From: Gemmatimonadota bacterium
Lineage (GTDB): Bacteria > Gemmatimonadota > Gemmatimonadetes > Longimicrobiales > Gaopeijiaceae
Direction of reading: 5' to 3'
Length of the DNA: 33,028 nucleotides
Assembly: GCA_022340755.1 (NCBI GenBank)
Contig: JAJDNI010000118.1
Coordinates: forward strand, 1-33,028
Shown here piece by piece: positions 1-8,502 of this stretch (the stretch's first letter is position 1; the number at the start of each line of letters is the position of its first letter). Under the pieces are notes generated by a model that was not told the origin of the DNA, made no database searches, and saw nothing but the letters and a program-made list of their open reading frames with translations. A program made the position numbers and the translations under genes.

Positions 1-1
1 G

Positions 2-238
2 GAGTGGACGCCCACGGCCGGCGGCTCCCTTCGGGTCTCCGGGCTGGAATTGCGCTGGTTCGGGAGTGCCACCACGGGCTCGGGGCGGCCCGGTGTCGGA
101 TCCTGGCCAATCGCCCTCGCCGACGCTGCGCCCACACTGTCCAGCGGGGACTTCCTGGTGGCGCCGGAAGGCCCCCTCACCCTGCAGAACGCCACGGTGT
201 GGACGCAGCAACTCTCGGTGAGGATCCCTATCCGGTAG
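2..238 (+). CDS. 3' end of an unidentified protein (5' part outside window)
   Basis: An open frame enters from the left edge and stops at a TAG ending at 238, giving 78 residues. It is rich in Gly, Thr and Ser and ends with alternating hydrophobic and polar residues (LSVRIPIR), which fits a beta-rich C-terminus. I do not recognise a family. Third codon positions are strongly G/C, as in the clear genes of the window, and a strong terminator-like hairpin begins 10 nt after the stop, so the frame is likely real. The internal TTG at 50 is not needed as a start because the frame is open back to the edge. Function unknown. Confidence 0.55.
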   Translation, partial: EWTPTAGGSLRVSGLELRWFGSATTGSGRPGVGSWPIALADAAPTLSSGDFLVAPEGPLTLQNATVWTQQLSVRIPIR

Positions 239-248
239 GCACCCTGGT

Positions 249-282
249 CCCCGCGTGGCCGGTCTTGCCCGGCTGCGCGGGG
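249..282. terminator. Hairpin terminator after the partial gene
   Basis: The arms CCCCGCG (249-255) and CGCGGGG (276-282) pair, followed by two G-U wobbles and an inner GCCGG/CCGGC stem around a TCTTGC loop, so the RNA can form a 14-pair stem. It lies 10 nt after the stop at 238. There is no U-tract, as with the other hairpins in this window. Confidence 0.6.
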
Positions 283-371
283 CGCCACACCATGGGCGCT
301 GCTCGCCGAGCGTGGTCGGCCTGGGGCCGTCGCCGGCGCCGCCACTCCGATCAATCCCACCCGGAGGATCG

Positions 372-752
372 ATGACCGAGTTCATCGGCTTGTCCACGCT
401 GGGTCAGATCCACATGAACGTCCAAGACGTGGAGCGGGCAAAAGCGTTCTATCGGGACGTGCTGAGGGTCCCGTTCCTCTTCGAGTTCCCCGGCCTCGCC
501 TTCTTCGACTGCAACGGCGTACGCCTGATGTTGAGCAAGGCCGAGGCGCCCGAAGGGAACCATCCGGGCTCAATCCTCTATTTCAAGGTGCCGGACATCG
601 AGGCGGCGCACGCCGGATTGACCGAGCGCGGGGTAGCCTTCGTGGACACTCCGCACCGGATCGCGGACATGGGAAGCTACGAGCTGTGGATGGCGTTCTT
701 CCGGGATTCCGAGGCCAATCTGCTCGCCCTGATGACGGAAAAGCGCACCTGA
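372..752 (+). CDS. VOC-superfamily (glyoxalase/dioxygenase-fold) protein
   Basis: A 126-residue protein with the paired beta-alpha-beta-beta-beta pattern of the vicinal-oxygen-chelate superfamily: 'HMNVQDVERAKAFYRDVL' opens the first module and 'FKVPDIEAAHAGL' the second. His14 sits where the family's first metal ligand is found, and 'MAFFRDSEANLLAL' is the typical closing strand with a Glu. Known members are glyoxalase I, ring-cleavage dioxygenases, epimerases and antibiotic-resistance proteins; the short single-domain form does not reveal the substrate. The ATG at 372 is chosen because GGAGG lies at 363-367; the frame is open further upstream to a weaker start at 255, but that would add a non-homologous, Arg/Pro-rich stretch. 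Probably cytoplasmic and possibly cotranscribed with the gene 71 nt downstream. Confidence 0.85.
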   Translation: MTEFIGLSTLGQIHMNVQDVERAKAFYRDVLRVPFLFEFPGLAFFDCNGVRLMLSKAEAPEGNHPGSILYFKVPDIEAAHAGLTERGVAFVDTPHRIADMGSYELWMAFFRDSEANLLALMTEKRT

Positions 753-823
753 CCCTTGACCCGAAGCGGGGAAGGGCTCTATTCATCCCCCGCAGTGGGG
801 AAAACGACCTTCCAGGAGCTACG

Positions 824-1255
824 ATGTCGGAGAACGCCGGCAACCGGATCCGGGTGATCCTGCGTTGGATCCAGATCAAGGACAACAAGGAGGCGGCTTG
901 GGACGACGAGGGTGAGTTCCGCTTCCGCTCGAGGATCACCACGGGTGGCCAGAGCCACGAGCTCAAGTTCCCGGAAACGGGATTCTGGTCGATTTCCGAT
1001 CACCCGCGCAGGAACAAGGTCGACAAGATCGACAAGGTCCTGTTCGAGGGCGATGCCGGGGATAGTCTCGTGGTCGAGCTGTTCGGCGTAGAGCTGGACA
1101 AGCTCACCGCCAACGACCACCTCGAGGACTACCGTCGGGAGTTCACCGGCCCAGTCTCGTCGTGGGTCGGACGGCACTTCCCCTCCGACGAGGGATCGAC
1201 CGATCCCGAGAACATGTCGGACTGGCGAGTCTGCTACGACGTCGAGATGGCCTGA
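824..1255 (+). CDS. Unrecognised small beta-rich protein
   Basis: Encodes 143 residues from an ATG with AGGAG at 814-818. It is strongly acidic and rich in Trp and Phe, with alternating strands such as 'RVILRWIQIKD', 'EFRFRSRITT' and 'SLVVELFGVELD'. The pattern suggests a C2-like or immunoglobulin-like beta-sandwich with Asp-rich loops that could hold calcium. There is no signal peptide and no membrane span, so it is probably cytoplasmic. I cannot assign a family or function. It lies 71 nt behind the VOC protein and ends just before a bidirectional hairpin, so the two genes may share a transcript. The fold statement is inference from residue pattern only. Confidence 0.7.
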   Translation: MSENAGNRIRVILRWIQIKDNKEAAWDDEGEFRFRSRITTGGQSHELKFPETGFWSISDHPRRNKVDKIDKVLFEGDAGDSLVVELFGVELDKLTANDHLEDYRREFTGPVSSWVGRHFPSDEGSTDPENMSDWRVCYDVEMA

Positions 1256-1285
1256 CGCGGACCTCACCGCAAAACGCGCGGGCCG

Positions 1286-1319
1286 GTGGGCCCCGTCCGG
1301 GTGACCGGGCGGGGCCCAC
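1286..1319. terminator. Bidirectional hairpin terminator
   Basis: Arms 1286-1300 and 1305-1319 pair over 15 positions (one G-U) around a GTGA loop. It lies between the convergent stops at 1255 and 1334 and can serve both genes. No U-tract. Confidence 0.75.
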
Positions 1320-1333
1320 TCGCGTCCCGGGGG

Positions 1334-4300
1334 TCAGCGCGGCCGGACCAGGACCGTCGCGATCTCCCAGGGCTGCAGCCGTATGGAAACGCGGTCGCCG
1401 GCGCTGCGGGTCCATCCCGACTCCTTCTCCGGTCGCTCCAGCAGATCCGCCTCCCGCCACTCGAAGGGCCACGGCAACTGGAGCGTCGCCGTGCTCGGCG
1501 CGCCGTGTCGCTCCACCAGGCGTACGACCAGGTCCTCGCCGTCTTCGGCCATCTTCAGGGCGCCCAGCTCCACCCCCACCCCTTCCAGGGTGAGGAACGC
1601 TCTGGCACGCCCCTGCCCATCGTGCACCGGCACCGCCACAGCCCTGAGGGGCTGGTTCAGATCGTCGGCCACCTCCTCCGTGGGCCCGCTCCTCCAGTCT
1701 CCGTCGTGCACAACCACGTCGTACCGGAAGTGGTGCCACCCCATGTCGGCCGTCGAGTCGGGCCACTTCGGGGCCTTGAGCAGCGTCAGGCGCAGGGTGT
1801 CTCCGCGCACGTCGTATCCGTGCTTGGAGTCGTTCACCAGGCTCACGCCCCACGTCCCGTCGCTGGCGTCGACCCAGCGCTGCATGGAAACCTCGTAGCG
1901 CGCGCTGTCCTGGCGACTGAGCGGGACAGCAGGCCGCTCGATGGCGCCGTAGGGGATCTCCGCCCAGGTGCTGTCGAAGGCGACCGCCAGGGGAAAAGAC
2001 GCCTTCAGGACCCGGTGATCCGCACGCCACAGCGCCCGCGTGTCCACCTCCACGCGCGACTCCCCGTTCGGGAGCGTAATGCGCTGCTCGAACCGCCCAT
2101 TCCCGTCGGCCCGCACGACGTCGACGAACGTTCCGAGGTGGTCGTGTCCGGGCTCTCCCACGCGTACCGTATCCGCCACCGGAATCCAGGGATCGTCCGT
2201 GTTGTCGAGGTTCCAGGCGTCCCACTCCAGGGGCTGATCGCGACGGGTGGCCAGACGGTTACCGCCACCCCCGGCCTCCAGCGCGTCCCGCCCCGACGCC
2301 TTGTCCACGATCCGGGCAATCTCCCCCGTGCCGCGTTCCACCTCGACACGCAGCTTCTCGTTCTGGAGCACCGCCCTTCCGCCCGGCTCGGGCAGAAGCG
2401 CCCCCAACGGCTCGCCCTGCGCCGACGTTCCGGGAACCACCCACAGCAGGCGAGCCCCGGTGGCGGGCACGTCTTCGACCCGCACGCGCAGGGTGTCCTC
2501 CCACACCCCACTGGATAGAGGGTGCCCGTCGCCGTCGACAGCGCCTGCCGCCCCCTCCGTCCACGGAATGGCGACCACGCCGCTGCGCGCGTGCCCCGAC
2601 GGGTTCAGGGCTACGTACGGACGTCCGTCCTGCACCGGGGACCGCGTGTCCAGCGTGCCGGCGATCATCTCACCCGCCCGGTCCAGCTCCATGAGGGTGA
2701 CCCGCTCGGCTTCGTGGTAATCGGCCATCGCATCCTGGTAGATGGGGGCGATGCCGGAGCCCGGGAGCAGATCGTGGAACTGGTTGAACAGCGTCTTCTC
2801 CCAAGCGGTGGTCAGGGCTCCACGCGGGTAGTTGTACCAGGCGCTCGAAGGAGCCACGAACGAGGCGTGCGTCGCGGCCACCTCGGTCGCTCCCAGAAGC
2901 CCCTCCATCCTCCGGTTCCAGAGCTTCATGTTCGACTGGGTCGTGTACACGCCCCGGTGGTACTCGAGGTACAGCTCGTCGTGAATGACCGGGGCCGCGG
3001 TGGCTTCCTTCGCCATGCGCTCCATCGCGTCCACCGGGAGGTCGCTCCTGAGCGCCGGGAACGTGGGGATGCGCTCGAGCTGCCTGGCGCGGTCGAGCAT
3101 CTCCATGGTGGGACCGCCGCCGTGATCACCCACGCCGTACAGCACGAGCATGCGACGGGCCACCGTCGAGTCGCGCGACGCCTTCCACTCGTCCGCGAGG
3201 CTCTGGGCCCCGAGGTCGTGCGTGTATCCGTAGGGGATGTACGTGAGGACGCGGGAGCCGTCCCGCCCTTCCCACCAGAACAGGTTCTTGTCGGCGCTCC
3301 ACTTGTCGGTGTCGTTCCAGCGGAGCTTCTGCGTGACGAAGAAGTCCATGCCCTCCTTTTTGAAGATCTGCGGCAGGCTGAACGCGTAACCGAACGTGTC
3401 GGGGATCCACGCCACCCGGGCCGTGGTTCCGAAGAGCGCCTGATAGGCACGCTGCCCGTACAGACCCTGGCGCACGAACGCCTCCCCCGAAGGTAGGTTG
3501 GCGTCGGCTTCGACCCACCAGCCCCCCACGAGCGCCCAGCGTCCCTCCTTCTGCAGCCGCTGCAGCTTTGTCAGGAGCGAAGGCTCGTACTGGGCGACCC
3601 ACTCGTAGAACACGGCCGCCGACCCGGCGAACGTCGTGCCGGGATACTTCTCCAGCAGCTCGGCCGCGGTTCGCCAGGTGTTCCGCACGACGTCCACGGT
3701 CTCCGGCCACCGCCACAGCCAGGCGGCATCGATGTGCGCATTGCCCACGATGTCGATGGTGTCGGCTTTGATGGTCCGGGCGGCCGGCGCGAGGCGCTGC
3801 ATCCATTCGCTGACGAGCCCACGGTACCGGCCCTTGCCGGGGTCCGTGCTCGCGGCCAGCAGCTCCCGCGCGACGTCGGGCCCCGGCGCCCCGGGAGCGA
3901 CGCTGTCGGCGAGGAAGAAGCGGGCCCACCGGGCGCCCTGGGAGATCTCCATCCACCCGGCGTCGGGCACCACCAGCCTGGGCGCGTTCCACCACTGCCC
4001 GGCCGGGTCCACTTCCACCGAGAGCGTGTCTCCCATTCGGCAAGGAGCACACAGCACCACGCGGCCGTCGGCACCGATGGGGCGCTCCACGCCGCCCACC
4101 TTCACCGACGACGACGTCGCCCCGAACTCGGCGGCATCCATGTCCAGCGAAAGCCCGGCCAGCACCGCAGGCACCGGCGACCGGAACGCCAACGCCCTCG
4201 TCTCGCGCACCACCGCCGGATCCACTCCGTGATCTCCGGCGGCGGGAAGAGCGTGCCACATGCCATCCCCGTCCCGCCAGCGCCATCCCTCCACCCCGAT

Positions 4301-5278
4301 GGGCCGCGCGAGAACGTCCATCACGGGCCCGGGATCGATGGCGTGACCGTAGGTGTCTCCTTCCGCGACGGTCGCCTGCACGCCCGCGTCGCCGGCGGCC
4401 GCCGCGGCGGTGAGGTCGCCCCAGGTCGTGGGCAGATCCACCGACGCCTGGAGTCCGTCGGTGGCTCCCGGCAGCGCGGCCTCCTGTCCGCCAACGCGTA
4501 CCCGGACCGGACCGCTCAACCCTCCCCAGCGCGTGCCACGTGCCACGGTGGGGACCCGGATCTCACCACTGCTCGCCACCAGCACGGCGGACGAGGCGAT
4601 GGAAAGCGGCCCCACGGTCAGCGCCGGCTGGGGCGTCGTGGCAACCTCGGCGTCCTCGGGAACGGTGACACCGAGACGGATTCCGTCCAGATCGCTTCCG
4701 GGGATGCCCAGCAACCGCGCCCCAAGACCGAAGCCTCCCGTCCTGTTCACCACCTTCATGAGGAGCCTGTTGGCGCCCCTGGCCAGCCGGACGGTGACCG
4801 TGTCCGTGCCTCCCCGAAGGCTACGCGCCACCTCCCGATCCAGGATGAGGGTCCCGTCCAACCAGACGCGCAGATCGTCGTCGGACTCGAAGCCGAACGT
4901 CACGGTGCGCTCGTCCGGACTCGTCACCCACGAGAACGCGTACGCGGCAGCCTGCTCCAGCGGTGGCGTTCCGATGGCGACCTTGAGGTCCATCCGGCCG
5001 AGGGTGTCGGACTTCACCTCGTGCCATGTCAGGTCCCCCACCGTGGCGTCGGGCTCCGGCGCCGCTGTCGCCTCGTCGGCGAGGTAGGGATGGGTCACTC
5101 GCTGGGGACCCGGTTCCACGGGGAACGTGCCCAGGACGAGCCAATCCGGGATGGGGCGGTCCTGCGCTGTGCCCTCGCCCGGTTCCTGTGCCCGGACGCC
5201 GGCCGGTCGGCCGGAGGAAGCCGCGGCCGCGAAGGCGACTGCGGTGACGATCCCGCGAGAAAGGATGGTGCGACGCAT
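1334..5278 (-). CDS. Secreted GH38 alpha-mannosidase with N-terminal accessory domain
   Basis: A 1314-residue protein, long for GH38. Residues 1-31 form a signal peptide (MRRTILSRG, hydrophobic Ala/Val core, cleavage near 'VRAQ'). Residues about 35-200 resemble a PA14- or jelly-roll-type module ('DWLVLGTFP', 'VWLDGTLILDRE', 'GANRLLMKVVNRTGGFG') often fused to hydrolases as a sugar-binding unit. The GH38 catalytic domain begins near residue 508 with 'GNAHIDAAWLWRWPE' (zinc ligands His515 and Asp517) and carries 'WIPDTFGY' with the likely nucleophile Asp627. The usual beta-sandwich region follows and the protein ends 'QPWEIATVLVRPR'. The ATG at 5278 has AGGAG about 8 nt upstream; the frame is open to 5452 but that extension has no signal peptide. 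It should trim alpha-mannosides from N-glycans or mannans in the periplasm or outside. Divergent from the dehydrogenase at 5451. Confidence 0.92.
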   Translation of the reverse strand: MRRTILSRGIVTAVAFAAAASSGRPAGVRAQEPGEGTAQDRPIPDWLVLGTFPVEPGPQRVTHPYLADEATAAPEPDATVGDLTWHEVKSDTLGRMDLKVAIGTPPLEQAAAYAFSWVTSPDERTVTFGFESDDDLRVWLDGTLILDREVARSLRGGTDTVTVRLARGANRLLMKVVNRTGGFGLGARLLGIPGSDLDGIRLGVTVPEDAEVATTPQPALTVGPLSIASSAVLVASSGEIRVPTVARGTRWGGLSGPVRVRVGGQEAALPGATDGLQASVDLPTTWGDLTAAAAAGDAGVQATVAEGDTYGHAIDPGPVMDVLARPIGVEGWRWRDGDGMWHALPAAGDHGVDPAVVRETRALAFRSPVPAVLAGLSLDMDAAEFGATSSSVKVGGVERPIGADGRVVLCAPCRMGDTLSVEVDPAGQWWNAPRLVVPDAGWMEISQGARWARFFLADSVAPGAPGPDVARELLAASTDPGKGRYRGLVSEWMQRLAPAARTIKADTIDIVGNAHIDAAWLWRWPETVDVVRNTWRTAAELLEKYPGTTFAGSAAVFYEWVAQYEPSLLTKLQRLQKEGRWALVGGWWVEADANLPSGEAFVRQGLYGQRAYQALFGTTARVAWIPDTFGYAFSLPQIFKKEGMDFFVTQKLRWNDTDKWSADKNLFWWEGRDGSRVLTYIPYGYTHDLGAQSLADEWKASRDSTVARRMLVLYGVGDHGGGPTMEMLDRARQLERIPTFPALRSDLPVDAMERMAKEATAAPVIHDELYLEYHRGVYTTQSNMKLWNRRMEGLLGATEVAATHASFVAPSSAWYNYPRGALTTAWEKTLFNQFHDLLPGSGIAPIYQDAMADYHEAERVTLMELDRAGEMIAGTLDTRSPVQDGRPYVALNPSGHARSGVVAIPWTEGAAGAVDGDGHPLSSGVWEDTLRVRVEDVPATGARLLWVVPGTSAQGEPLGALLPEPGGRAVLQNEKLRVEVERGTGEIARIVDKASGRDALEAGGGGNRLATRRDQPLEWDAWNLDNTDDPWIPVADTVRVGEPGHDHLGTFVDVVRADGNGRFEQRITLPNGESRVEVDTRALWRADHRVLKASFPLAVAFDSTWAEIPYGAIERPAVPLSRQDSARYEVSMQRWVDASDGTWGVSLVNDSKHGYDVRGDTLRLTLLKAPKWPDSTADMGWHHFRYDVVVHDGDWRSGPTEEVADDLNQPLRAVAVPVHDGQGRARAFLTLEGVGVELGALKMAEDGEDLVVRLVERHGAPSTATLQLPWPFEWREADLLERPEKESGWTRSAGDRVSIRLQPWEIATVLVRPR

Positions 5279-5450
5279 CTCATGCTCCTGAGCCCGACCG
5301 ACGATCCCGCCCGGCTGCGCCCGCGCGCCCGGTCCAGCGGGACCCATCGGTCCGCGGGACTGAAAATGGCAGCGAACGGCTGATTTTGCAGGGTGGTTAG
5401 CTTGAAAGAGATCGTCAGACGCCAATTCGATCGGCTCCGGAGGAACCGAC
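5279..5450. promoter_or_regulatory. Shared intergenic region of a divergent gene pair
   Basis: This 172-bp stretch separates the alpha-mannosidase (leftward) from the dehydrogenase/symporter run (rightward) and must hold promoters for both unless transcription enters from elsewhere. Its right part is noticeably more A/T-rich (about 5360-5410). I see no confident -35/-10 pair. The only clear element is GGAGG at 5439-5443, the ribosome-binding site of the gene at 5451. Confidence 0.35.
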
Positions 5451-6302
5451 ATGATCGCCTTCTACGGCATGGGACTTCTCGGATCCAACTTCGTGCGCGC
5501 CCTGCGGGAGCGCGATGAGACCGTGCATGTCTGGAACCGTACGGCTTCCAAGGCAAAGGCTCTGGAGGCCAACGGGGCCGTGGCCTTCGAGGATCCCGCC
5601 GAGGCGGCGCGAGGCGCCCAGCGGATCCACGTCACCCTCTCCGACGACGCCGCCGTGGACGACGTCCTGGAGCGCGCCCGCCCCGGTTTCGACGAAGGCG
5701 TCGCGATCGTCGACCACACGACGACGTCGCCGGCGGGAACCGCGGAGCGCATTCGGCGGTGGGCCGATCGCGGGATCGCCTTCCAGCACGCGCCGGTCTT
5801 CATGGGACCGATGAACGCACGCCATGGGACGGGCTACATGCTCGCCTCCGGCGACCGTGACCTCTTCGACGCCCTCGAGCCCGAGCTCGCGGAGATGACG
5901 GGCAAGGTGGTCTGGCTCGGCACGCGGCCCGATGCGGCGGCGGCCTTCAAGCTCATGGGCAACCTCTTCCTCCTGTCCATGACCACGGGAGTCATCGACA
6001 TGCTCTCCCTGGCAAAGGCCCTGGAAATCGACGCGAAGGAGGCGGTGTCGCTCTTCGACTGGTTCAACCCCGGCGCCTCGCTTCCCGCCCGCGCGGCGCG
6101 TGTCCTGGAAGCCGATTTCCACCACCCCTCGTGGACGCTGGCCATGGCCCGCAAGGACGCCCGCCTCATGATGGAGGCCGCTGCCGGAGCGGACATCGAC
6201 CTGGCGGTGATCCCCGGCGTCGCCGCGGAGATGGACCGCTGGATCGAGAAAGGCCACGCCCACGACGACTGGACGGTGATGGCCAAGGACGCCCTCGGCT
6301 GA
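5451..6302 (+). CDS. NAD(P)-dependent beta-hydroxyacid dehydrogenase family (3-hydroxyisobutyrate dehydrogenase-like)
   Basis: A 283-residue cytoplasmic oxidoreductase. The Rossmann dinucleotide motif GMGLLG is at residues 6-11 and 'WNRT' at 28-31 ends the second strand; an Arg-Thr here usually favours NADP(H). Lys167 in 'KLMGN' matches the conserved catalytic lysine, and the all-helical C-terminal domain is complete. The substrate-contact loop usually reading 'PVSGG' is replaced by 'PVFMGP' (115-120), so the substrate may differ from hydroxyisobutyrate or tartronate semialdehyde; imine-reductase-type members also vary here. Start: ATG with GGAGG at 5439-5443. It is the first gene of a rightward run, 140 bp before the symporter. 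Exact substrate unknown. Confidence 0.85.
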   Translation: MIAFYGMGLLGSNFVRALRERDETVHVWNRTASKAKALEANGAVAFEDPAEAARGAQRIHVTLSDDAAVDDVLERARPGFDEGVAIVDHTTTSPAGTAERIRRWADRGIAFQHAPVFMGPMNARHGTGYMLASGDRDLFDALEPELAEMTGKVVWLGTRPDAAAAFKLMGNLFLLSMTTGVIDMLSLAKALEIDAKEAVSLFDWFNPGASLPARAARVLEADFHHPSWTLAMARKDARLMMEAAAGADIDLAVIPGVAAEMDRWIEKGHAHDDWTVMAKDALG

Positions 6303-6431
6303 CCGCGCGCCGCCAGCGTCGGCGTCGTCTCCGCCGCACGAGGGCAATGGCGGAGGACATCCACGCCCTCTATTCTCTCCGCCGTGCGTCCGCCCGGCGG
6401 TAGGGCGGCTTCACCGACATCCTCGAAGGAC

Positions 6432-6436
6432 GGAGG
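6432..6436 (+). promoter_or_regulatory. Ribosome-binding site that decides a CTG start
   Basis: GGAGG followed by a 6-nt spacer to the CTG at 6443. No ATG, GTG or TTG lies between the in-frame stop at 6401 and the ATG at 6497, and that ATG has no such site in front of it. Confidence 0.55.
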
Positions 6437-6442
6437 CGGGCC

Positions 6443-8356
6443 CTGACACACTTCACCCCACTCGACTGGTTCTGGACCCTGGCATTTCTCGTCCTGATGG
6501 TGGGCGGCGCCGGGTTCTTCTACCGTCTCGCGCGGCGTTCGGAGTCCGAGTTCTTCCTCGCGGGCCGGCGCCTTCCATGGTGGCTCCCCGCCGCCTCGGT
6601 CTTCAGCACGCACACCGCCACTGACACCCCCATCTGGGTCACGGGGACCGTATATCAGCACGGCCTGCGGGGACTCTGGTACACGTTCTTCGCGGCGTGG
6701 ACCTCCGTGGCGTCATTCGTGTCCGCGCGCATCTACCGGCGCTCGGTGGCGTTCACCCAGGCGGAGTGGCAGGTGGTGCGCTTCCATGGAATGGGCGCCG
6801 AGCTTCTCCGGGGGTGGATGGCCGGGTGGCAGGTCTTCATGAACATGTTCATCCTGGGTTGGGTGGGCATCGCCATGGGCCGGGTGACCGAACTCGCCTT
6901 CGGATGGCCGGTGTGGGTGGGGCTGGTGATCCCTTCCGTCATCACGGCGTTCTACACCCTGGCCGCCGGATACTGGGGCGTGGTCATGGGCGACTTCCTC
7001 CAGGGGATCGTCGCGATCTTCGCCATCCTCCTGGTGTCCGCCGTGGGCATCGTCGCCGCCGGCGGCCCCCATGCCGTCGTCGCGGGCGTGGGCAATCTCG
7101 GGCAGGGGTGGAGGCTCAACTCCCTGGCCTTCACGGGCTGGTTCACCGGTGACTTCCCCATGGCGTGGTGGCTCACCATGCTCGTCATCGCCATCGTGGG
7201 CGGCTTCGGCATGGGCACCAGCATCGACTGGTACGTGGAGGCTCAGCGCATTCAATCCGCCAAAACCGTGCGCGACGCCGCCTACGGTATCTGGTGGGGC
7301 GGCGCAATCACGCTGCTGAGGAACGGGATCTGGGCGGCGTCCATCCTGGCCTTCTTCGTCATGGCTCCGCACATCACGAACGGAGCCGAATCGGAGCTGG
7401 GGTGGTACCGCATGGGCCTGGAGCTGCTGCCGGCCGGGCTGGTGGGGATGTTCTTCGCCGCGATCCTCGCCATCCACTTCTCGACGATCTCCAGCCACAT
7501 GAACCTCGGGGCGCTCTACTTCACCAGGGACCTCTACCAGCGCTACTGGAACCCCGAGGCCTCGCAGAAGACCCTGGTGTGGGTGGGGCGCATCGCGACG
7601 GCGGTGCTCCTGGTGGGGTCCTTCTTCTACGGCCTCATGATGCAGGAGATCACCCAGTGGCTGATCTTCGCCCTCTGGCTCATGATGGCCGGCATCTGGC
7701 TCCCCAACATCCTCCAGGTGGTATGGTGGCGCTTCAACGCCTGGGGCTATCTGGCTTCGTGGATCGCCAACCTGGGCATCGCGTGGCTCGTCGTGTGGGT
7801 GCTCCCCGAGTTCCACGTCATCCCGGTGCTTCCCGACTACCTGCAGTTCTGGTCCCTCATGGCCCTCGGGGTGCTCATCTTCGTGCCGGCGACCTTCCTC
7901 ACGAAGGCCGAGCCCATGGACCATCTCATCCACTTCTATCTGCAGACGCGGCCGCTGGGGTGGTGGGGTCCGGTGAAGGCGGAGGCACGCCGCCGTGGGC
8001 TCCTGCGCGACGAGCGCGCGACCCGGTCCGCCGACCCCAGGCCCTTCATCCGGCGGACGTGGACGGCTGAGGAGGCCGACGGCTGGAGCCGGGAGGACTG
8101 GATCGCCATCGTGCTGTCGCCCATCTCCATGGCGCTGGCGATGGTGGGGGCCGCCAACCTCTTCCTGCTGCAGGCCTCGGCCATCTGGGAGCTCACCCTG
8201 GCGGTGCTGGCCGCCATCGCGGTGTTCTGGGTCATCGACCCCAAGCTGAAGGCGGTCTCCGTGGAATACGAGAACCAGCAGGCCAGCTATCTCACGCGAC
8301 TGGAAGAGCGCATGCGCTGGAGACCCGACACGATTCCGGAAGGGGGGGCCGACTGA
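6443..8356 (+). CDS. Sodium:solute symporter, SSS/SGLT family
   Basis: With the CTG start this is a 637-residue integral membrane protein with about 14 hydrophobic spans. The first span runs straight into 'SESEFFLAGRRLPWW', the family's N-terminal signature, followed by 'DTPIWVTGT'. The start at CTG 6443 restores 'PLDWFWTLAFLVLM' as TM1, aligning with 'LLDWAVVACYGAVAL' in the second symporter of the window; the ATG at 6497 would remove most of TM1. Sodium-driven uptake of a sugar, polyol or similar small solute is expected; the solute is not shown by sequence. The last bases form TGATG with the start of a 48-aa gene, so translation is coupled. A cytoplasmic loop near 480-540 is long and charged. 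Confidence 0.9.
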   Translation: MTHFTPLDWFWTLAFLVLMVGGAGFFYRLARRSESEFFLAGRRLPWWLPAASVFSTHTATDTPIWVTGTVYQHGLRGLWYTFFAAWTSVASFVSARIYRRSVAFTQAEWQVVRFHGMGAELLRGWMAGWQVFMNMFILGWVGIAMGRVTELAFGWPVWVGLVIPSVITAFYTLAAGYWGVVMGDFLQGIVAIFAILLVSAVGIVAAGGPHAVVAGVGNLGQGWRLNSLAFTGWFTGDFPMAWWLTMLVIAIVGGFGMGTSIDWYVEAQRIQSAKTVRDAAYGIWWGGAITLLRNGIWAASILAFFVMAPHITNGAESELGWYRMGLELLPAGLVGMFFAAILAIHFSTISSHMNLGALYFTRDLYQRYWNPEASQKTLVWVGRIATAVLLVGSFFYGLMMQEITQWLIFALWLMMAGIWLPNILQVVWWRFNAWGYLASWIANLGIAWLVVWVLPEFHVIPVLPDYLQFWSLMALGVLIFVPATFLTKAEPMDHLIHFYLQTRPLGWWGPVKAEARRRGLLRDERATRSADPRPFIRRTWTAEEADGWSREDWIAIVLSPISMALAMVGAANLFLLQASAIWELTLAVLAAIAVFWVIDPKLKAVSVEYENQQASYLTRLEERMRWRPDTIPEGGAD

Positions 8357-8502
8357 TGGAACGAGGCTTGGTCACGCTCATCGGCATGAGCATCGCCTAT
8401 GTAGCGTCGTTCATCGGTCTGGGGCTCGCGTGGTACGGATGGAAGCGGCGCCACCGCGACGACGGCGGAGGGTCCTCGGAGTCCCGGGGAGCAGGATCAT
8501 GA
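8356..8502 (+). CDS. 48-aa single-span membrane protein coupled to the symporter
   Basis: A small frame that starts inside the symporter stop (TGATG at 8354-8358) and itself ends in ATGA, overlapping the next frame. Residues about 4-29 form one hydrophobic helix ('GLVTLIGMSIAY', 'ASFIGLGLAWYGW'), then a basic stretch 'KRRHRDD' and a short Gly/Ser tail. The positive-inside rule places the C-terminus in the cytoplasm. A G-rich ribosome-binding stretch lies at about 8338-8347. Length, one helix and overlap on both sides suggest a small accessory subunit of the symporter, comparable in concept to the small partner proteins known for some other SSS transporters. I do not recognise a named family; the function is inference from context. 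Confidence 0.65.
   Translation: MERGLVTLIGMSIAYVASFIGLGLAWYGWKRRHRDDGGGSSESRGAGS

Noticed and set aside
3734-5383. 549-codon open frame on the + strand
   Set aside because: Lies antisense inside the GH38 gene; Arg/His/Pro-rich product with no domain, a typical high-GC shadow frame.
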